A DNA stretch of 64,000 bases from Ilumatobacteraceae bacterium (GTDB taxonomy: Bacteria > Actinomycetota > Acidimicrobiia > Acidimicrobiales > Ilumatobacteraceae): contig JABSQH010000090.1 of NCBI GenBank assembly GCA_013213745.1, positions 32,210 through 96,209 of the forward strand, written 5' to 3'. The first letter of the stretch is position 1. Each line of letters starts with the position of its first letter. Positions 1 through 8,507 of the stretch are shown here, piece after piece. The notes below the pieces were generated by a model that saw only the letters and a list, made by a program, of their open reading frames with translations, was not told the DNA's origin and ran no database searches. The translations under genes and the position numbers were made by a program.

Positions 1-289
1 ATGGTCCTCCAGCGACGCCGATCGACACCGGCGTGTAGCCGTTCCGCGGCAGCGACCGATCTGGCTGGGTGGGGTACCCATGGGCCGCGCCGTTCAGCGC
101 CATCACGACGAAGTGCTCGATGCCCTGGTCGCCGTGGCATCCAACACCGGTATCCCGGCCGAACTGTGCGGGCCGACCGCACGTCGAGTTACCGGTACCT
201 CGGCGAAGGGCTTTTCTCTCACCACCGCGACAGACGACTCGGTGCTCGGAACGTGAGATGGCATCGGGAATCTGACCGATCACGGCGAC

Positions 290-487
290 GTGCTGTTCGC
301 CGTGCTCGACCACTACCGGCGCGGCACCGTCGCCGGGCGAAGCGAGGAGTTCTGGCCGACGTTTCCAGATGAGGTTGTCGAGTTCCTCCAAGAGCACGCC
401 CCGACGATGCCCGCGCCAGCGATCCGCTGTGCCACCGAACGGCTACCGCCCGAACAACGCAAACGGGCGCGCGACGCCCTGTGCTGA
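290..487 (+). pseudogene. Small unrecognised open frame, possible gene remnant
   Basis: I do not recognise this 65-residue frame, which opens with GTG. Reading the same frame leftward, the sequence stays open from the window edge to a single TGA at 254-256. The segment on either side of that TGA has protein-like composition: a helical stretch with DEVLDALVAVAS upstream and FAVLDHYRRG downstream. It could be the tail of a gene broken by a nonsense mutation, or a short hypothetical gene. The opposite strand also has an open stretch running off the left edge (about 1-150, containing VVMALNGAAHGYPT), so even the coding strand of bases 1-250 is uncertain. No domain, motif or ribosome binding site settles it. 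Confidence 0.25.
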
Positions 488-499
488 TTCCCGACGGCG

Positions 500-1342
500 T
501 CAGGTCGCGATGCGTTGGTGGCTCGTGCGGATGATGCAGGTCTGCTGGGCGGTACCGATCAGACGGCCGTCCTCACTCCAGATGTCGAGCGACCCGTGAC
601 CGATTCCCTGGTGGTATCCGTCGGGCCGCGCATCGAGCAGCACCCACTCGGTCGGCCGGCGATCGATGACTCGCACCGTGTTGTCGAGGCTCGTACCACC
701 GGGAACGACGCCCAGCGCAGCGCAGACGGCGAGCGGGATGATGTCGGCCACGAACGCCTGCGTCGCCGGTGAGCCAATGGGGTGATCGGGAATCCGGCAC
801 CACATCCGCAGCGGACCACGCTGGGGGTCGTCGACGGCGTCGAGTGCCCACGCGCCTGCGGCGACACGCCGTTCGAGATGATCGAAGAACGTCCCCTCCG
901 TGTCGACTGCGAACGGTTCGGACATGTCGGGACACTCTTCGGGCGGGGACACGGTTGGCATCTCGGCGAACTGCCGCGAATCGCCCGATGCCTTCGAGGT
1001 CAACGCACACAGCGACGTGTACATCGGTCGACCCTCGATCGAGCCGACCACCTCGATCTGCGATGTCGCTCGGCCCGCTGCTCCGGTCTCCACGACGATG
1101 TCGACATCGTCGCCCGGCGTGGGCGAGCCGATGAATTGAGTGGTCACCCATTGCAGCGCTCGATCGGTGGCCACCTCGGCGGCCTCGATCGATGCAGCGA
1201 TCGCCGATCCCCCGTAGAGGAACTCAAACGGTGTGCACAGCGCTCGCCGAGCGTGCAGCGTGAAACGGTTCTGGCTGGCGGCCGCTGTGAGTTCGAGCAG
1301 CTCGAAGCGACCGTCGCCGGAGTGCTCTGCAGAGTTCGTCAC
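500..1342 (-). CDS. TesB-like acyl-CoA thioesterase (double hotdog)
   Basis: This 280-residue protein is about the length of type II acyl-CoA thioesterases, which hydrolyse acyl-CoA to free acid and CoA. The three catalytic positions of that family can be placed: Asp200 in FVADIIPL, Ser218/Thr217 in GGTSLDNTVRV, and Gln266/267 in GTAQQTCIIR. The flanking GIGHGSLDIWSEDG strand matches the second hotdog fold of TesB. The N-terminal hotdog (residues about 15-115) keeps the GGSAIAASIEAA helix. It lies just downstream of mgtE on the same strand with a 4-base gap, so the two may be co-transcribed, although no functional link is evident. Substrate chain length cannot be predicted. Confidence 0.85.
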   Translation of the reverse strand: MTNSAEHSGDGRFELLELTAAASQNRFTLHARRALCTPFEFLYGGSAIAASIEAAEVATDRALQWVTTQFIGSPTPGDDVDIVVETGAAGRATSQIEVVGSIEGRPMYTSLCALTSKASGDSRQFAEMPTVSPPEECPDMSEPFAVDTEGTFFDHLERRVAAGAWALDAVDDPQRGPLRMWCRIPDHPIGSPATQAFVADIIPLAVCAALGVVPGGTSLDNTVRVIDRRPTEWVLLDARPDGYHQGIGHGSLDIWSEDGRLIGTAQQTCIIRTSHQRIAT

Positions 1343-1346
1343 CCCT

Positions 1347-2723
1347 CTACAGATACAGGGCGGTGGCGATGATGAAGAAGATGCTCACCCCGAGAATGTC
1401 GTTGGCCGCGGCGATGAACACGCCGGTGGCGACCGCAGGATCCGCCCCGAGCCGTCGCAACACCAGTGGAATCACTGCTCCCAGCGTGGTCGCCATCGTC
1501 ATCGCCACCATCAACGCAAACGTCGCCGTCGCGGCCAATTCTCCTGGTCGATCGATGTCGTTCAGTCCGGACGTCACCACGATGAACACCGACAAGACCA
1601 ACCCGACGATGAAGCTGTTGCTCAGCCCGGTCGCGGTTTCGCGCAGCACGCGCCGGAGATGGTCGCCGTGCCAGATGATGCCGGTGCTCATGCCCGACAC
1701 CGTCACCTGCGACGCCTGGATCCCGGCGTTGCCGGCCATCGCCATCACCACCGGAATGAAGCTCGCCAAGATCGCCGCCTCGAGCAGCTGCTTCTCGAAC
1801 AGCCCGACGGCGACGCCGGCCAACGTGGAACCGACCAGGCCGGCCAGCAGCCACGGCAAACGGTGCCGGATCATCACCGACACGCGATCGTTCGGCCCGG
1901 CGTCGGGATCGAGACCGGACGCGATGTTGAGGTTCTCCTGCAACTCGTCGGCGAGCACTTCAGCCAACTCATCGGGTGTGATCCCACCGAGCAGGCGGCC
2001 GTGGATGTCGACCACGGGAATCGTCGACACCCCAGCGTCACGGGCGACCCGCAGTACCTCTTCTTGGTCGAGTCGGGGGCGCACCGAGACGACATCGGTA
2101 TGCACCCACTGTCCGACGGTGTCGGTACCGGCGTGCACCAGCAGATCCTCCGGCTCGAGGTATCCGATGAGTCCACCATCGTCGTCCATCGCATAGATCG
2201 CCCGTACCGAGCCGACTTTGGCGGCGCGATCTTGAATGGCGGCGACGGTCCGGGTGAGCGTCCACGATGCCGGCACGGCGATGAACTGGTCGGTCATGAT
2301 CGTCGCCGCGGTGTCGAGACCATACGAGAGCCGCGCCGCGAGGTCACCTGGCGGCAGCCGCTCGATCACCCGCTCGCGGGTCTCTTCGGGGAGGTGAGTG
2401 ATCAGCTCGACCGCCTCGTCGATGTCGAGCCCCTCGGCAATCTCGATCAGCCGATCGATCGTCTCGTCGGCGGCCAGGATCGCTCCGGCCTCAGGATCGA
2501 CCACGTCGAGGATGCCGATCGCCCGCGCCATCGGCAGCCAGTGGAACAACACACGCGCCCGCTTGAGTGGAAGCTCCTGCATGAGCGTGAAGACCTGACG
2601 AATCTTCCACGTGCCGAGTTCGGCGAGCACTGCGTCGCGATCACCTTCTTTGATCCGGCGCGAGAACCATTTGTGCGGTGGCTGCCCATCGATCTCACGT
2701 TCGAGCAGGTCGGCGTCGGCCAT
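1347..2723 (-). CDS. mgtE: MgtE-type magnesium channel
   Basis: This 458-residue integral membrane protein mediates regulated Mg2+ entry. The order of parts is standard: an N-terminal superhelical MgtE_N domain (about 25-135), paired CBS domains (about 140-260) and five C-terminal membrane helices (about 288-458). The pore-helix signature GNAGIQ is at 331-336. The conserved ND in the last helix (AANDILGVSIFF, Asp442) corresponds to the pore-lining acidic residue of the family. The ATG at 2723 is chosen because MADADLLERE leads directly into the MgtE_N helices; the open frame continues upstream to a TTG but with no family similarity. In known MgtE proteins Mg2+ bound by the CBS pair closes the channel; that is family knowledge, not visible here. 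Confidence 0.93.
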   Translation of the reverse strand: MADADLLEREIDGQPPHKWFSRRIKEGDRDAVLAELGTWKIRQVFTLMQELPLKRARVLFHWLPMARAIGILDVVDPEAGAILAADETIDRLIEIAEGLDIDEAVELITHLPEETRERVIERLPPGDLAARLSYGLDTAATIMTDQFIAVPASWTLTRTVAAIQDRAAKVGSVRAIYAMDDDGGLIGYLEPEDLLVHAGTDTVGQWVHTDVVSVRPRLDQEEVLRVARDAGVSTIPVVDIHGRLLGGITPDELAEVLADELQENLNIASGLDPDAGPNDRVSVMIRHRLPWLLAGLVGSTLAGVAVGLFEKQLLEAAILASFIPVVMAMAGNAGIQASQVTVSGMSTGIIWHGDHLRRVLRETATGLSNSFIVGLVLSVFIVVTSGLNDIDRPGELAATATFALMVAMTMATTLGAVIPLVLRRLGADPAVATGVFIAAANDILGVSIFFIIATALYL

Positions 2724-2813
2724 GGTGCGGGAAGCTAGCGCTCGGCCAGTGACGCTGCTGGAGCATTGACGTACCGCAGAGAGGTGTAGTTCACGGCGAT
2801 CTCCGCTGCCTGA

Positions 2814-2960
2814 GCCGACGATCTCAACGAGGCGCTCGCCGTGGAACGCGCTGCACTGCTGACGCTTCTGCGCGCGCTCGACCCAGCAGAGTGGGATCTG
2901 CGAACGCTGGGTCCACCACAGCCAGATCCGCCGCGCCATCGGCTCCGTGGCGCGGCGATC
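2814..2960 (+). pseudogene. Remnant of a mycothiol-dependent maleylpyruvate isomerase-like gene
   Basis: The gap between mgtE and dnaE2 contains, on the plus strand, about 25 codons reading ERAALLTLLRALDPAEWDL. This strongly resembles the N-terminal helix of DinB-fold, mycothiol-dependent maleylpyruvate isomerase-family proteins. A second fragment in another frame just after it reads WVHHSQIRRAIG, similar to the VHxQDIRRxxG segment from later in that family. The parts between are missing, a TGA lies just upstream at 2811, and there is a frame change. I read this as a deleted and frameshifted relic. The match is by eye only and short, so chance similarity remains possible. Confidence 0.3.
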
Positions 2961-5900
2961 ATCGAAAGTCGCGGCTGCGAGTCCTCGCCGGCAACGGCAG
3001 CGGCTCCATGTGCTCGGCAACGACGTTGATCACGCCTTCACTCCGCTCGAGTCGGCCGCGGATGACCAATGCTGCAGCCTCTCTGGCGACACGCCGGAAC
3101 CGCGCCCAACAGCCCTTCGAGACGACGATGTTCATCAAACCCGTTTCGTCTTCCAAGCTGATGAACGTCGTTCCTTGTGCGGTCATCGGCCGCTGCCGGT
3201 GTGTCACCACCCCGGCGACGTGCACAATCGATCCGGGTTCGGGATCCCACAGCGCGTCGGCGGTAAGCACACCACGTCGATCGAGGTCTGCTCGGACGAA
3301 CTGCGTCGGATGCCCATCGGGCGAGACCCCGGTCGCCCAGAGATCGGCAACCGCTTCTTCGACCGGGTCCATTCCCGGCAGGCGCGGCGCATCAGCGCCG
3401 GTGACCACGCCCTCCAGCCGACCAGGGCGGGACTGAGCTGTCGCTCCGACACTCCACAACGCCTCACGCCGTTCCAGTCCGAGGCAACCGAACACACCAG
3501 CGGTCGCCAGAGCCTCCAGGTGCGCCAACGAGAGCGCCGGAACCCGGCGAACGAGATCCTCGGTCGATTGATAGAGCCCGCCCTGCTTGCGCTTGCGCTC
3601 GATCTCCTCGGCCAGATCGTCGCCCAGACCTCGCACCGACCCCAATCCGAGACGAACGGCGACTTCATCCGTCGATTGAACATTCGTCGACTGCTGACCT
3701 TCACGTCGATCGGCGTCCGAGCGGCTCAGGTATGGCTCCAGCGTCGCTGCGGCCAACGATGCGTTGAGGTCTGGCGTGTGCACCACCACACCATGGCGAC
3801 GAGCGTCTCGAACCAGCGTGTGTGGCGACCAGAATCCCATTGGCTGCGCGTTGAGCAGTGCCGCACAGAACGCCGCCGGCTCGTGGTACTTGATCCACGA
3901 CGATGCGTACACGAGGTAGGCGAAGCTCACCGAGTGCGACTCGGGGAATCCGTAGTTGGCGAACGCCTTCATCTTGGTGAACAGCTCGTCGGCGACGTCA
4001 CCGTCGATCCCCCGTTCGGCCATCCCCGCATACAGGCGTTCGCGAAGACCCTCCATACGCGCCGCTGAACGTTTCGATCCCATCGCTTGACGCAACTCGT
4101 CGGACTCGGCTGGGGTGAATCCGGCGACGTCGATCGCCATCTGCATCAACTGCTCTTGGAACAGCGGCACCCCGAGTGTCTTGCCCAGCGAGTTCTCGAG
4201 CAGCGGATGGAGATAGGTGACCGGCTCTTGGCCATTGCGCCGGCGGATGTACGGGTGCACCGAACCACCTTGGATCGGGCCTGGACGGATCAACGCCACC
4301 TCGACAACGAGGTCGTAGAAGGTACGCGGCTTCAACCGCGGCAAGGTGGCCATCTGCGCACGTGACTCGATCTGGAAGACCCCAACGGTGTCGGCGCGGC
4401 ACAACATGTCGTAGACGTCGTCGTCTTGGGGGATCGTCGCCAGATCGATCTCGTAGCCACGGTGATCGCGAACGAGATCGACCGCATAGTGCAATGCCGA
4501 CAGCATCCCCAGACCGAGCAAGTCGAACTTGACGAGACCGGTACGGGCACAGTCGTCTTTGTCCCACTGCAGCACCGAGCGCTTGTCCATACGCGCCCAC
4601 TCGACCGGACACACCTCGATCACCGGTCGATCACAGATGACCATCCCGCCCGAGTGAATCCCGAGATGGCGCGGTGCATCTTCCACCTCCGCAGCCAGCT
4701 CGATCACCGGCGCCGGGATCGAACAGTCAGGCTGTGCCGCAGTGGCCGCAACGTCGCCCCAGGCATCGACCTGTTTCGACCAAGCATCCTGCTGGCCCGG
4801 CTGATAGCCCAGCGCCTTGGCCATATCGCGCACCGCCGACCGCGAACGGTAGGTGATGACATTGGCCACCTGTGCGGTGTGATGCCGCCCGTAACGCTCG
4901 TAGACGTACTGAATCACCTCTTCGCGGCGATCACTCTCGATGTCGATATCGATATCAGGAGGGCCGTCGCGCTCTGGTGAGAGAAAACGCTCGAACAACA
5001 GCCCGAGTGACACCGCGTCGGCGTTGGTGATCCCGAGGGCGTAACACACTGCGGAATTGGCAGCACTCCCCCGCCCCTGACACAAGATATTCGCCCGGCG
5101 ACAGAACTCGACGATGTCCCAGACGACGAGGAAGTAGCCAGCGAAGTCGAGCTGTTCGATCAATGCCAGCTCATGGTCGATCGTCGACCACGCTCTGGAT
5201 CGGAGTGACGCACCGGTCGCCTCATTCGATCCGGTCGTCCCAGGGCGATCGCCGTAGCGCCGCCGCCCCCCATCGCCGACAACTCGACGGAGGTACTCCA
5301 TCTCACTGATCGGCCTGCCATCGGCACCGTTCGGGCACGGAAACGGGGGCAGATTCGGAGCCACCAATGAAAGATCGAACGCCGCGGCGCGGCCGATCTC
5401 TGCAGCTCGCTCGACCACACCCGGGTAGCGCCGGAACCGACGCGCCTGTTCGGCGCCCGCCCGGAGGTGCGCCCCAGCAGCACCCGGCAACCACGAGTCG
5501 AGTTCGGCGAGGCTCCGTCGAGCCCGAACCGCAGCAAGCGCCGTCGCGAGACGGCGTTGGCTCGGCGTGGCGTAGTGCACATTGTTGGTGGCCACACACT
5601 CGACACCTTCTCGATGGGCCACCTCGACGAGTGCATCGTTGCGTGCCGAGTCGAATGGATCACCGTGATCCCACAACTCGACGAGAACTCGATCGCGTCC
5701 GAACGCATCGATCAATCGGCGCAGCTCTCGACGGGCCGCACGGGGGCCATCATCGACCAATGCCGCCGGAACGGCTCCTTTCCGGCACCCGGTCAGCGCC
5801 CATACGTTCCCTGCGGCAACGGTGGCGAGGTCACCCAGCGCGAACCGGGCAACGCCCTTTTCGCCGGCGAGATGTCCGTTGCTCAGCGCTCGGGCGACCC

Positions 5901-6447
5901 GGGCATACCCGTCGGGTCCATCGGCGAGAAGCAGCAGGTGCGTTCCATCCGGATCGGGTGCATAGGTATCGGGGACGAGTCCGGTCGCCACCTGCTGCGT
6001 CGCCTCGGCTTCGCTACGGATGAACGATTCATCGCAACGTCCAGGAGTCACTTCACCCAAGGTGATCTCGGTGCCGAACACCGTCGGCAACCCCACCGCC
6101 CTTGCAGCTTCGGCGAAACGGACGACTCCGTAGAACCCGTTGTGATCGGTGATGGCCAACGCTTCGAGCCCGAGTCGGGCTGCTTCGGTGGCGAGTTCCT
6201 CGGGGTGAGAAGCGCCGTCGAGAAACGAAAAGTTCGAGTGACAATGCAACTCGGCATACGACACTGCACCGCCACCAGCATGCAGGCCTTCGGGAACCTG
6301 GAACGGTTGTCGTTTGCGTCCCCACGCCGGGCTATCGCCACCCGCATTCCAAGACGGACTCCCTGCGGGCCGACCATCGCGCCCCGGACGCCCAGACAGC
6401 GCCGATTCGAGTTCCGACCACGACCAGGACGGGTTGTTGAAGCCCAT
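2959..6447 (-). CDS. dnaE2: Error-prone DNA polymerase III alpha subunit DnaE2 (ImuC)
   Basis: This 1162-residue C-family polymerase performs SOS-induced translesion synthesis together with ImuA and ImuB. An N-terminal PHP domain carries YAELHCHSNFSFLDG (about 64-78) and ITDHNGFYG (about 99-107). The polymerase active site has PDIDID at 497-502, preceded by the nucleotide-binding ILCQGRGSAANS at about 454-465. A helix-hairpin-helix and OB fold follow, and the protein ends in RSRDFR, a tail typical of DnaE2 rather than replicative DnaE1. The roughly 60-residue leader before the PHP domain makes it a little longer than usual. Two LexA-like boxes lie 14-40 bases before the ATG, so damage induction is expected. 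The imuA-imuB pair lies about 6 kb away on the same strand. Confidence 0.95.
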   Translation of the reverse strand: MGFNNPSWSWSELESALSGRPGRDGRPAGSPSWNAGGDSPAWGRKRQPFQVPEGLHAGGGAVSYAELHCHSNFSFLDGASHPEELATEAARLGLEALAITDHNGFYGVVRFAEAARAVGLPTVFGTEITLGEVTPGRCDESFIRSEAEATQQVATGLVPDTYAPDPDGTHLLLLADGPDGYARVARALSNGHLAGEKGVARFALGDLATVAAGNVWALTGCRKGAVPAALVDDGPRAARRELRRLIDAFGRDRVLVELWDHGDPFDSARNDALVEVAHREGVECVATNNVHYATPSQRRLATALAAVRARRSLAELDSWLPGAAGAHLRAGAEQARRFRRYPGVVERAAEIGRAAAFDLSLVAPNLPPFPCPNGADGRPISEMEYLRRVVGDGGRRRYGDRPGTTGSNEATGASLRSRAWSTIDHELALIEQLDFAGYFLVVWDIVEFCRRANILCQGRGSAANSAVCYALGITNADAVSLGLLFERFLSPERDGPPDIDIDIESDRREEVIQYVYERYGRHHTAQVANVITYRSRSAVRDMAKALGYQPGQQDAWSKQVDAWGDVAATAAQPDCSIPAPVIELAAEVEDAPRHLGIHSGGMVICDRPVIEVCPVEWARMDKRSVLQWDKDDCARTGLVKFDLLGLGMLSALHYAVDLVRDHRGYEIDLATIPQDDDVYDMLCRADTVGVFQIESRAQMATLPRLKPRTFYDLVVEVALIRPGPIQGGSVHPYIRRRNGQEPVTYLHPLLENSLGKTLGVPLFQEQLMQMAIDVAGFTPAESDELRQAMGSKRSAARMEGLRERLYAGMAERGIDGDVADELFTKMKAFANYGFPESHSVSFAYLVYASSWIKYHEPAAFCAALLNAQPMGFWSPHTLVRDARRHGVVVHTPDLNASLAAATLEPYLSRSDADRREGQQSTNVQSTDEVAVRLGLGSVRGLGDDLAEEIERKRKQGGLYQSTEDLVRRVPALSLAHLEALATAGVFGCLGLERREALWSVGATAQSRPGRLEGVVTGADAPRLPGMDPVEEAVADLWATGVSPDGHPTQFVRADLDRRGVLTADALWDPEPGSIVHVAGVVTHRQRPMTAQGTTFISLEDETGLMNIVVSKGCWARFRRVAREAAALVIRGRLERSEGVINVVAEHMEPLPLPARTRSRDFR

Positions 6448-6460
6448 CCACCACAGTGTC

Positions 6461-6472
6461 GAACATATGTGC
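6461..6472 (-). promoter_or_regulatory. Imperfect LexA (SOS) box upstream of dnaE2
   Basis: The sequence is GAACATATGTGC, one mismatch from the actinobacterial/Gram-positive LexA consensus GAAC-N4-GTTC (GTGC instead of GTTC), with a preceding TC as in the mycobacterial extended consensus. It sits 14 bases before the dnaE2 start and next to a perfect box. It may be a weaker cooperative site. Confidence 0.55.
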
Positions 6473-6475
6473 TAC

Positions 6476-6487
6476 GAACGCAAGTTC
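6476..6487 (-). promoter_or_regulatory. LexA (SOS) box upstream of dnaE2
   Basis: GAACGCAAGTTC is a perfect GAAC-N4-GTTC LexA operator, extended by C on the left and G on the right. It lies 29-40 bases upstream of the dnaE2 ATG at 6447. Together with the second, degenerate copy next to it, it predicts repression by LexA and DNA-damage induction. Confidence 0.8.
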
Positions 6488-6587
6488 GTGACGATGGTCA
6501 CTGGCTGCAGAAGCTGGTGACCGTCGACTCTGGTCGCCCCGGCTCCACATCGTCGAACCCCCGTGTCCGGTGTCTCGCCGATCGTGA

Positions 6588-8507
6588 TCAGGTGGTCTGG
6601 CCCGCGAACTGAGCGTTGTGGAGACGCCAGTAGGCGCCGCGGGCCTCGAGCAGCGAGTCGTGGTTGCCCTGCTCGCAGATCCGGCCGTCTTCCATCACGA
6701 GGATCACGTCGGCGCCCCGGATCGTCGACAGGCGGTGCGCGATCACGAAGCTCGTGCGGTTCTGACGCAGCGCGTTCATCGCCTCTTGGATCAGCACCTC
6801 TGTGCGGGTGTCGACCGAACTGGTCGCCTCGTCGAGGATCAGGATCGATGGGTCGTTGAGGAATGCCCGGGCGATCGTCATCAACTGCTTCTCGCCGGTG
6901 GAGATGTTGTCCCCCTCGTCGTTGATCATCGTGTCATAGCCGGCCGGGAGGGCCTGCACGAACCGGTCGACGTAGGTGACCCGGGCGGCTTCGCGCATTT
7001 GCTCCTCGGTGGCGTCCGGATTGCCGTACATCAGGTTCTCGCGGATCGTGCCGCCGAACAGCCACGTGTCCTGCAACACCATCCCGATGTCGGCGCGCAG
7101 CTCGTGGCGCGGGAACGACGCTATGTCGCGACCGTCGAGCGTGATCCGTCCGCCGTCGAGGTCGTAGAACCGCATGATGAGGTTGACCAGCGTCGTCTTG
7201 CCGGCGCCCGTCGGCCCGACGATCGCCACGGTCTGGCCCGGCTCGGCAACCACGTTCAGCCCGGCGATCAGCGGCGTGTCAGGGTCGTAGGAGAAGTGCA
7301 CGTCGTCGAACACGACCCGGCCCTTGACCGGCGCCGGTTCGGGCGTCGGGGCCTGCTCGGGCGACTGCTCCTCGGCGTCGAGCAACTCGAGTACCCGCTC
7401 GAGCGAGGCGATTCCTGACTGGAACGTCGCCGCCATCGAGGCAAGGAATGTCAATGGCTGGGAGAACTGTCGGGCGTACTGGATCATCGCCTGCATCCCG
7501 CCGATGCTCAGCGCCCCCGACGAGATCTGCAGGCCGCCGACCACGGCGATCAGGATGTACTGCACGTTGCCCATGAAGAGGATTGCGGGCTGGATCAGGT
7601 TGGCCATGAACTGGGCGCTGAAACTCGCCTCGTAGAGCTGGTCGTTGTCTTTTCGGAAATGCTCCTCGGCTTCGCGCTGGCGCCCGAAGCTCTTGACGAT
7701 CGTGTGTCCGGTGAAGACCTCCTCAGCCTGTGCGTTGAGGTTGCCGGTGTGACGCCACTGCGCCATGAACCGCGGCCGGGCCCTGCCGCCGATGAACTTC
7801 ATCAGCCACACCGACACCGGCACCGTGATGAGTGCCACGAGCGCGAGCAGCGGCGAGATCGTGAACATCATGATCGTGACCCCGAGCAACGTGAGCAGCG
7901 AAGTGAGGATCTGGCTGATCGTCTGCTGCAGACTCTGGCTGAGGTTGTCGATGTCGTTGGTGACTCGGCTGAGGAGATCGCCGCGGGGCTGGCGATCGAC
8001 GTAGCTGAGCGGGAGGTGGTTGAGCTTGCGCTCCACCGATCCGCGCAGCGCGAACATCGAACGCTGCACGACGCCGGCGAGCACGTACGCCTGCGAGTAG
8101 GACAGGATCCACGACGCCACGTACACGCCGCTGACGATGAACAGCTGTCGATGGAGCGCATCGAAGTCGATGCCGTCGGGGCCGGTGATGCCGTCGACGA
8201 TGATGTTGGTCGCTTCGCCGAGCAGCCGGGGCCCGATCACCACCAGGCACACACTCAGGACCGTCGCAACCAACACGAGCGCCAGCAACGGCCGCTCTTT
8301 GCCGAGGATCTCCCCAAGGCGCTTCAGGGTCTGGCCGAAGTTGTCGCTGCGCTCGGCGGGGATGCCGACGCCACCTCCGGGGCCGAAGCTGTTACGCCGC
8401 GCCTCGGTCCCGGCCGTTGCGAGCAACCTCTTGTCGTCTACCTGTTGACCCGGGCTCGGTGAACCGCCGTTGTTGGATGTGCCGTTGTTCGCAGTGCCGG
8501 CGCTCAT
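6588..8507 (-). CDS. ABC exporter half-transporter, consensus ATPase subunit
   Basis: This 639-residue half-transporter has a low-complexity N-terminus rich in Gly, Asn and Ser, six membrane helices (about 72-360) and a nucleotide-binding domain. Walker A is GPTGAGKT (431-438), Walker B ILILDE with catalytic Glu560, and the H-loop is His591. Its signature is NISTGEKQ (534-541) instead of LSGGQ. It pairs with the next subunit to form a heterodimeric exporter; in such proteins the altered signature faces the partner's defective Walker B to form the non-hydrolysing site. The start at 8507 gives a 4-base ATGA overlap with the upstream subunit; a longer open frame exists but has no similarity. The exported substrate is unknown. 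Confidence 0.92.
   Translation of the reverse strand: MSAGTANNGTSNNGGSPSPGQQVDDKRLLATAGTEARRNSFGPGGGVGIPAERSDNFGQTLKRLGEILGKERPLLALVLVATVLSVCLVVIGPRLLGEATNIIVDGITGPDGIDFDALHRQLFIVSGVYVASWILSYSQAYVLAGVVQRSMFALRGSVERKLNHLPLSYVDRQPRGDLLSRVTNDIDNLSQSLQQTISQILTSLLTLLGVTIMMFTISPLLALVALITVPVSVWLMKFIGGRARPRFMAQWRHTGNLNAQAEEVFTGHTIVKSFGRQREAEEHFRKDNDQLYEASFSAQFMANLIQPAILFMGNVQYILIAVVGGLQISSGALSIGGMQAMIQYARQFSQPLTFLASMAATFQSGIASLERVLELLDAEEQSPEQAPTPEPAPVKGRVVFDDVHFSYDPDTPLIAGLNVVAEPGQTVAIVGPTGAGKTTLVNLIMRFYDLDGGRITLDGRDIASFPRHELRADIGMVLQDTWLFGGTIRENLMYGNPDATEEQMREAARVTYVDRFVQALPAGYDTMINDEGDNISTGEKQLMTIARAFLNDPSILILDEATSSVDTRTEVLIQEAMNALRQNRTSFVIAHRLSTIRGADVILVMEDGRICEQGNHDSLLEARGAYWRLHNAQFAGQTT

Noticed and set aside
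2..487. Second selenocysteine candidate: TGA 254-256 in an otherwise open frame
   Set aside because: The residues around the TGA have no redox motif, there is no cysteine paralogue, and the only nearby stem (ATCGG/CCGAT) has its loop just 11 bases after the TGA, too close for a SECIS. A broken or non-coding frame is simpler.
1233..2738. Long plus-strand open frame opposite mgtE, and similar long frames such as 8417-10366, 15759-17801 and 24825-25556
   Set aside because: Their compositions (runs of Arg, His, Gly, Asp and Glu) and exact antisense position show they are shadows of GC-rich genes on the other strand.
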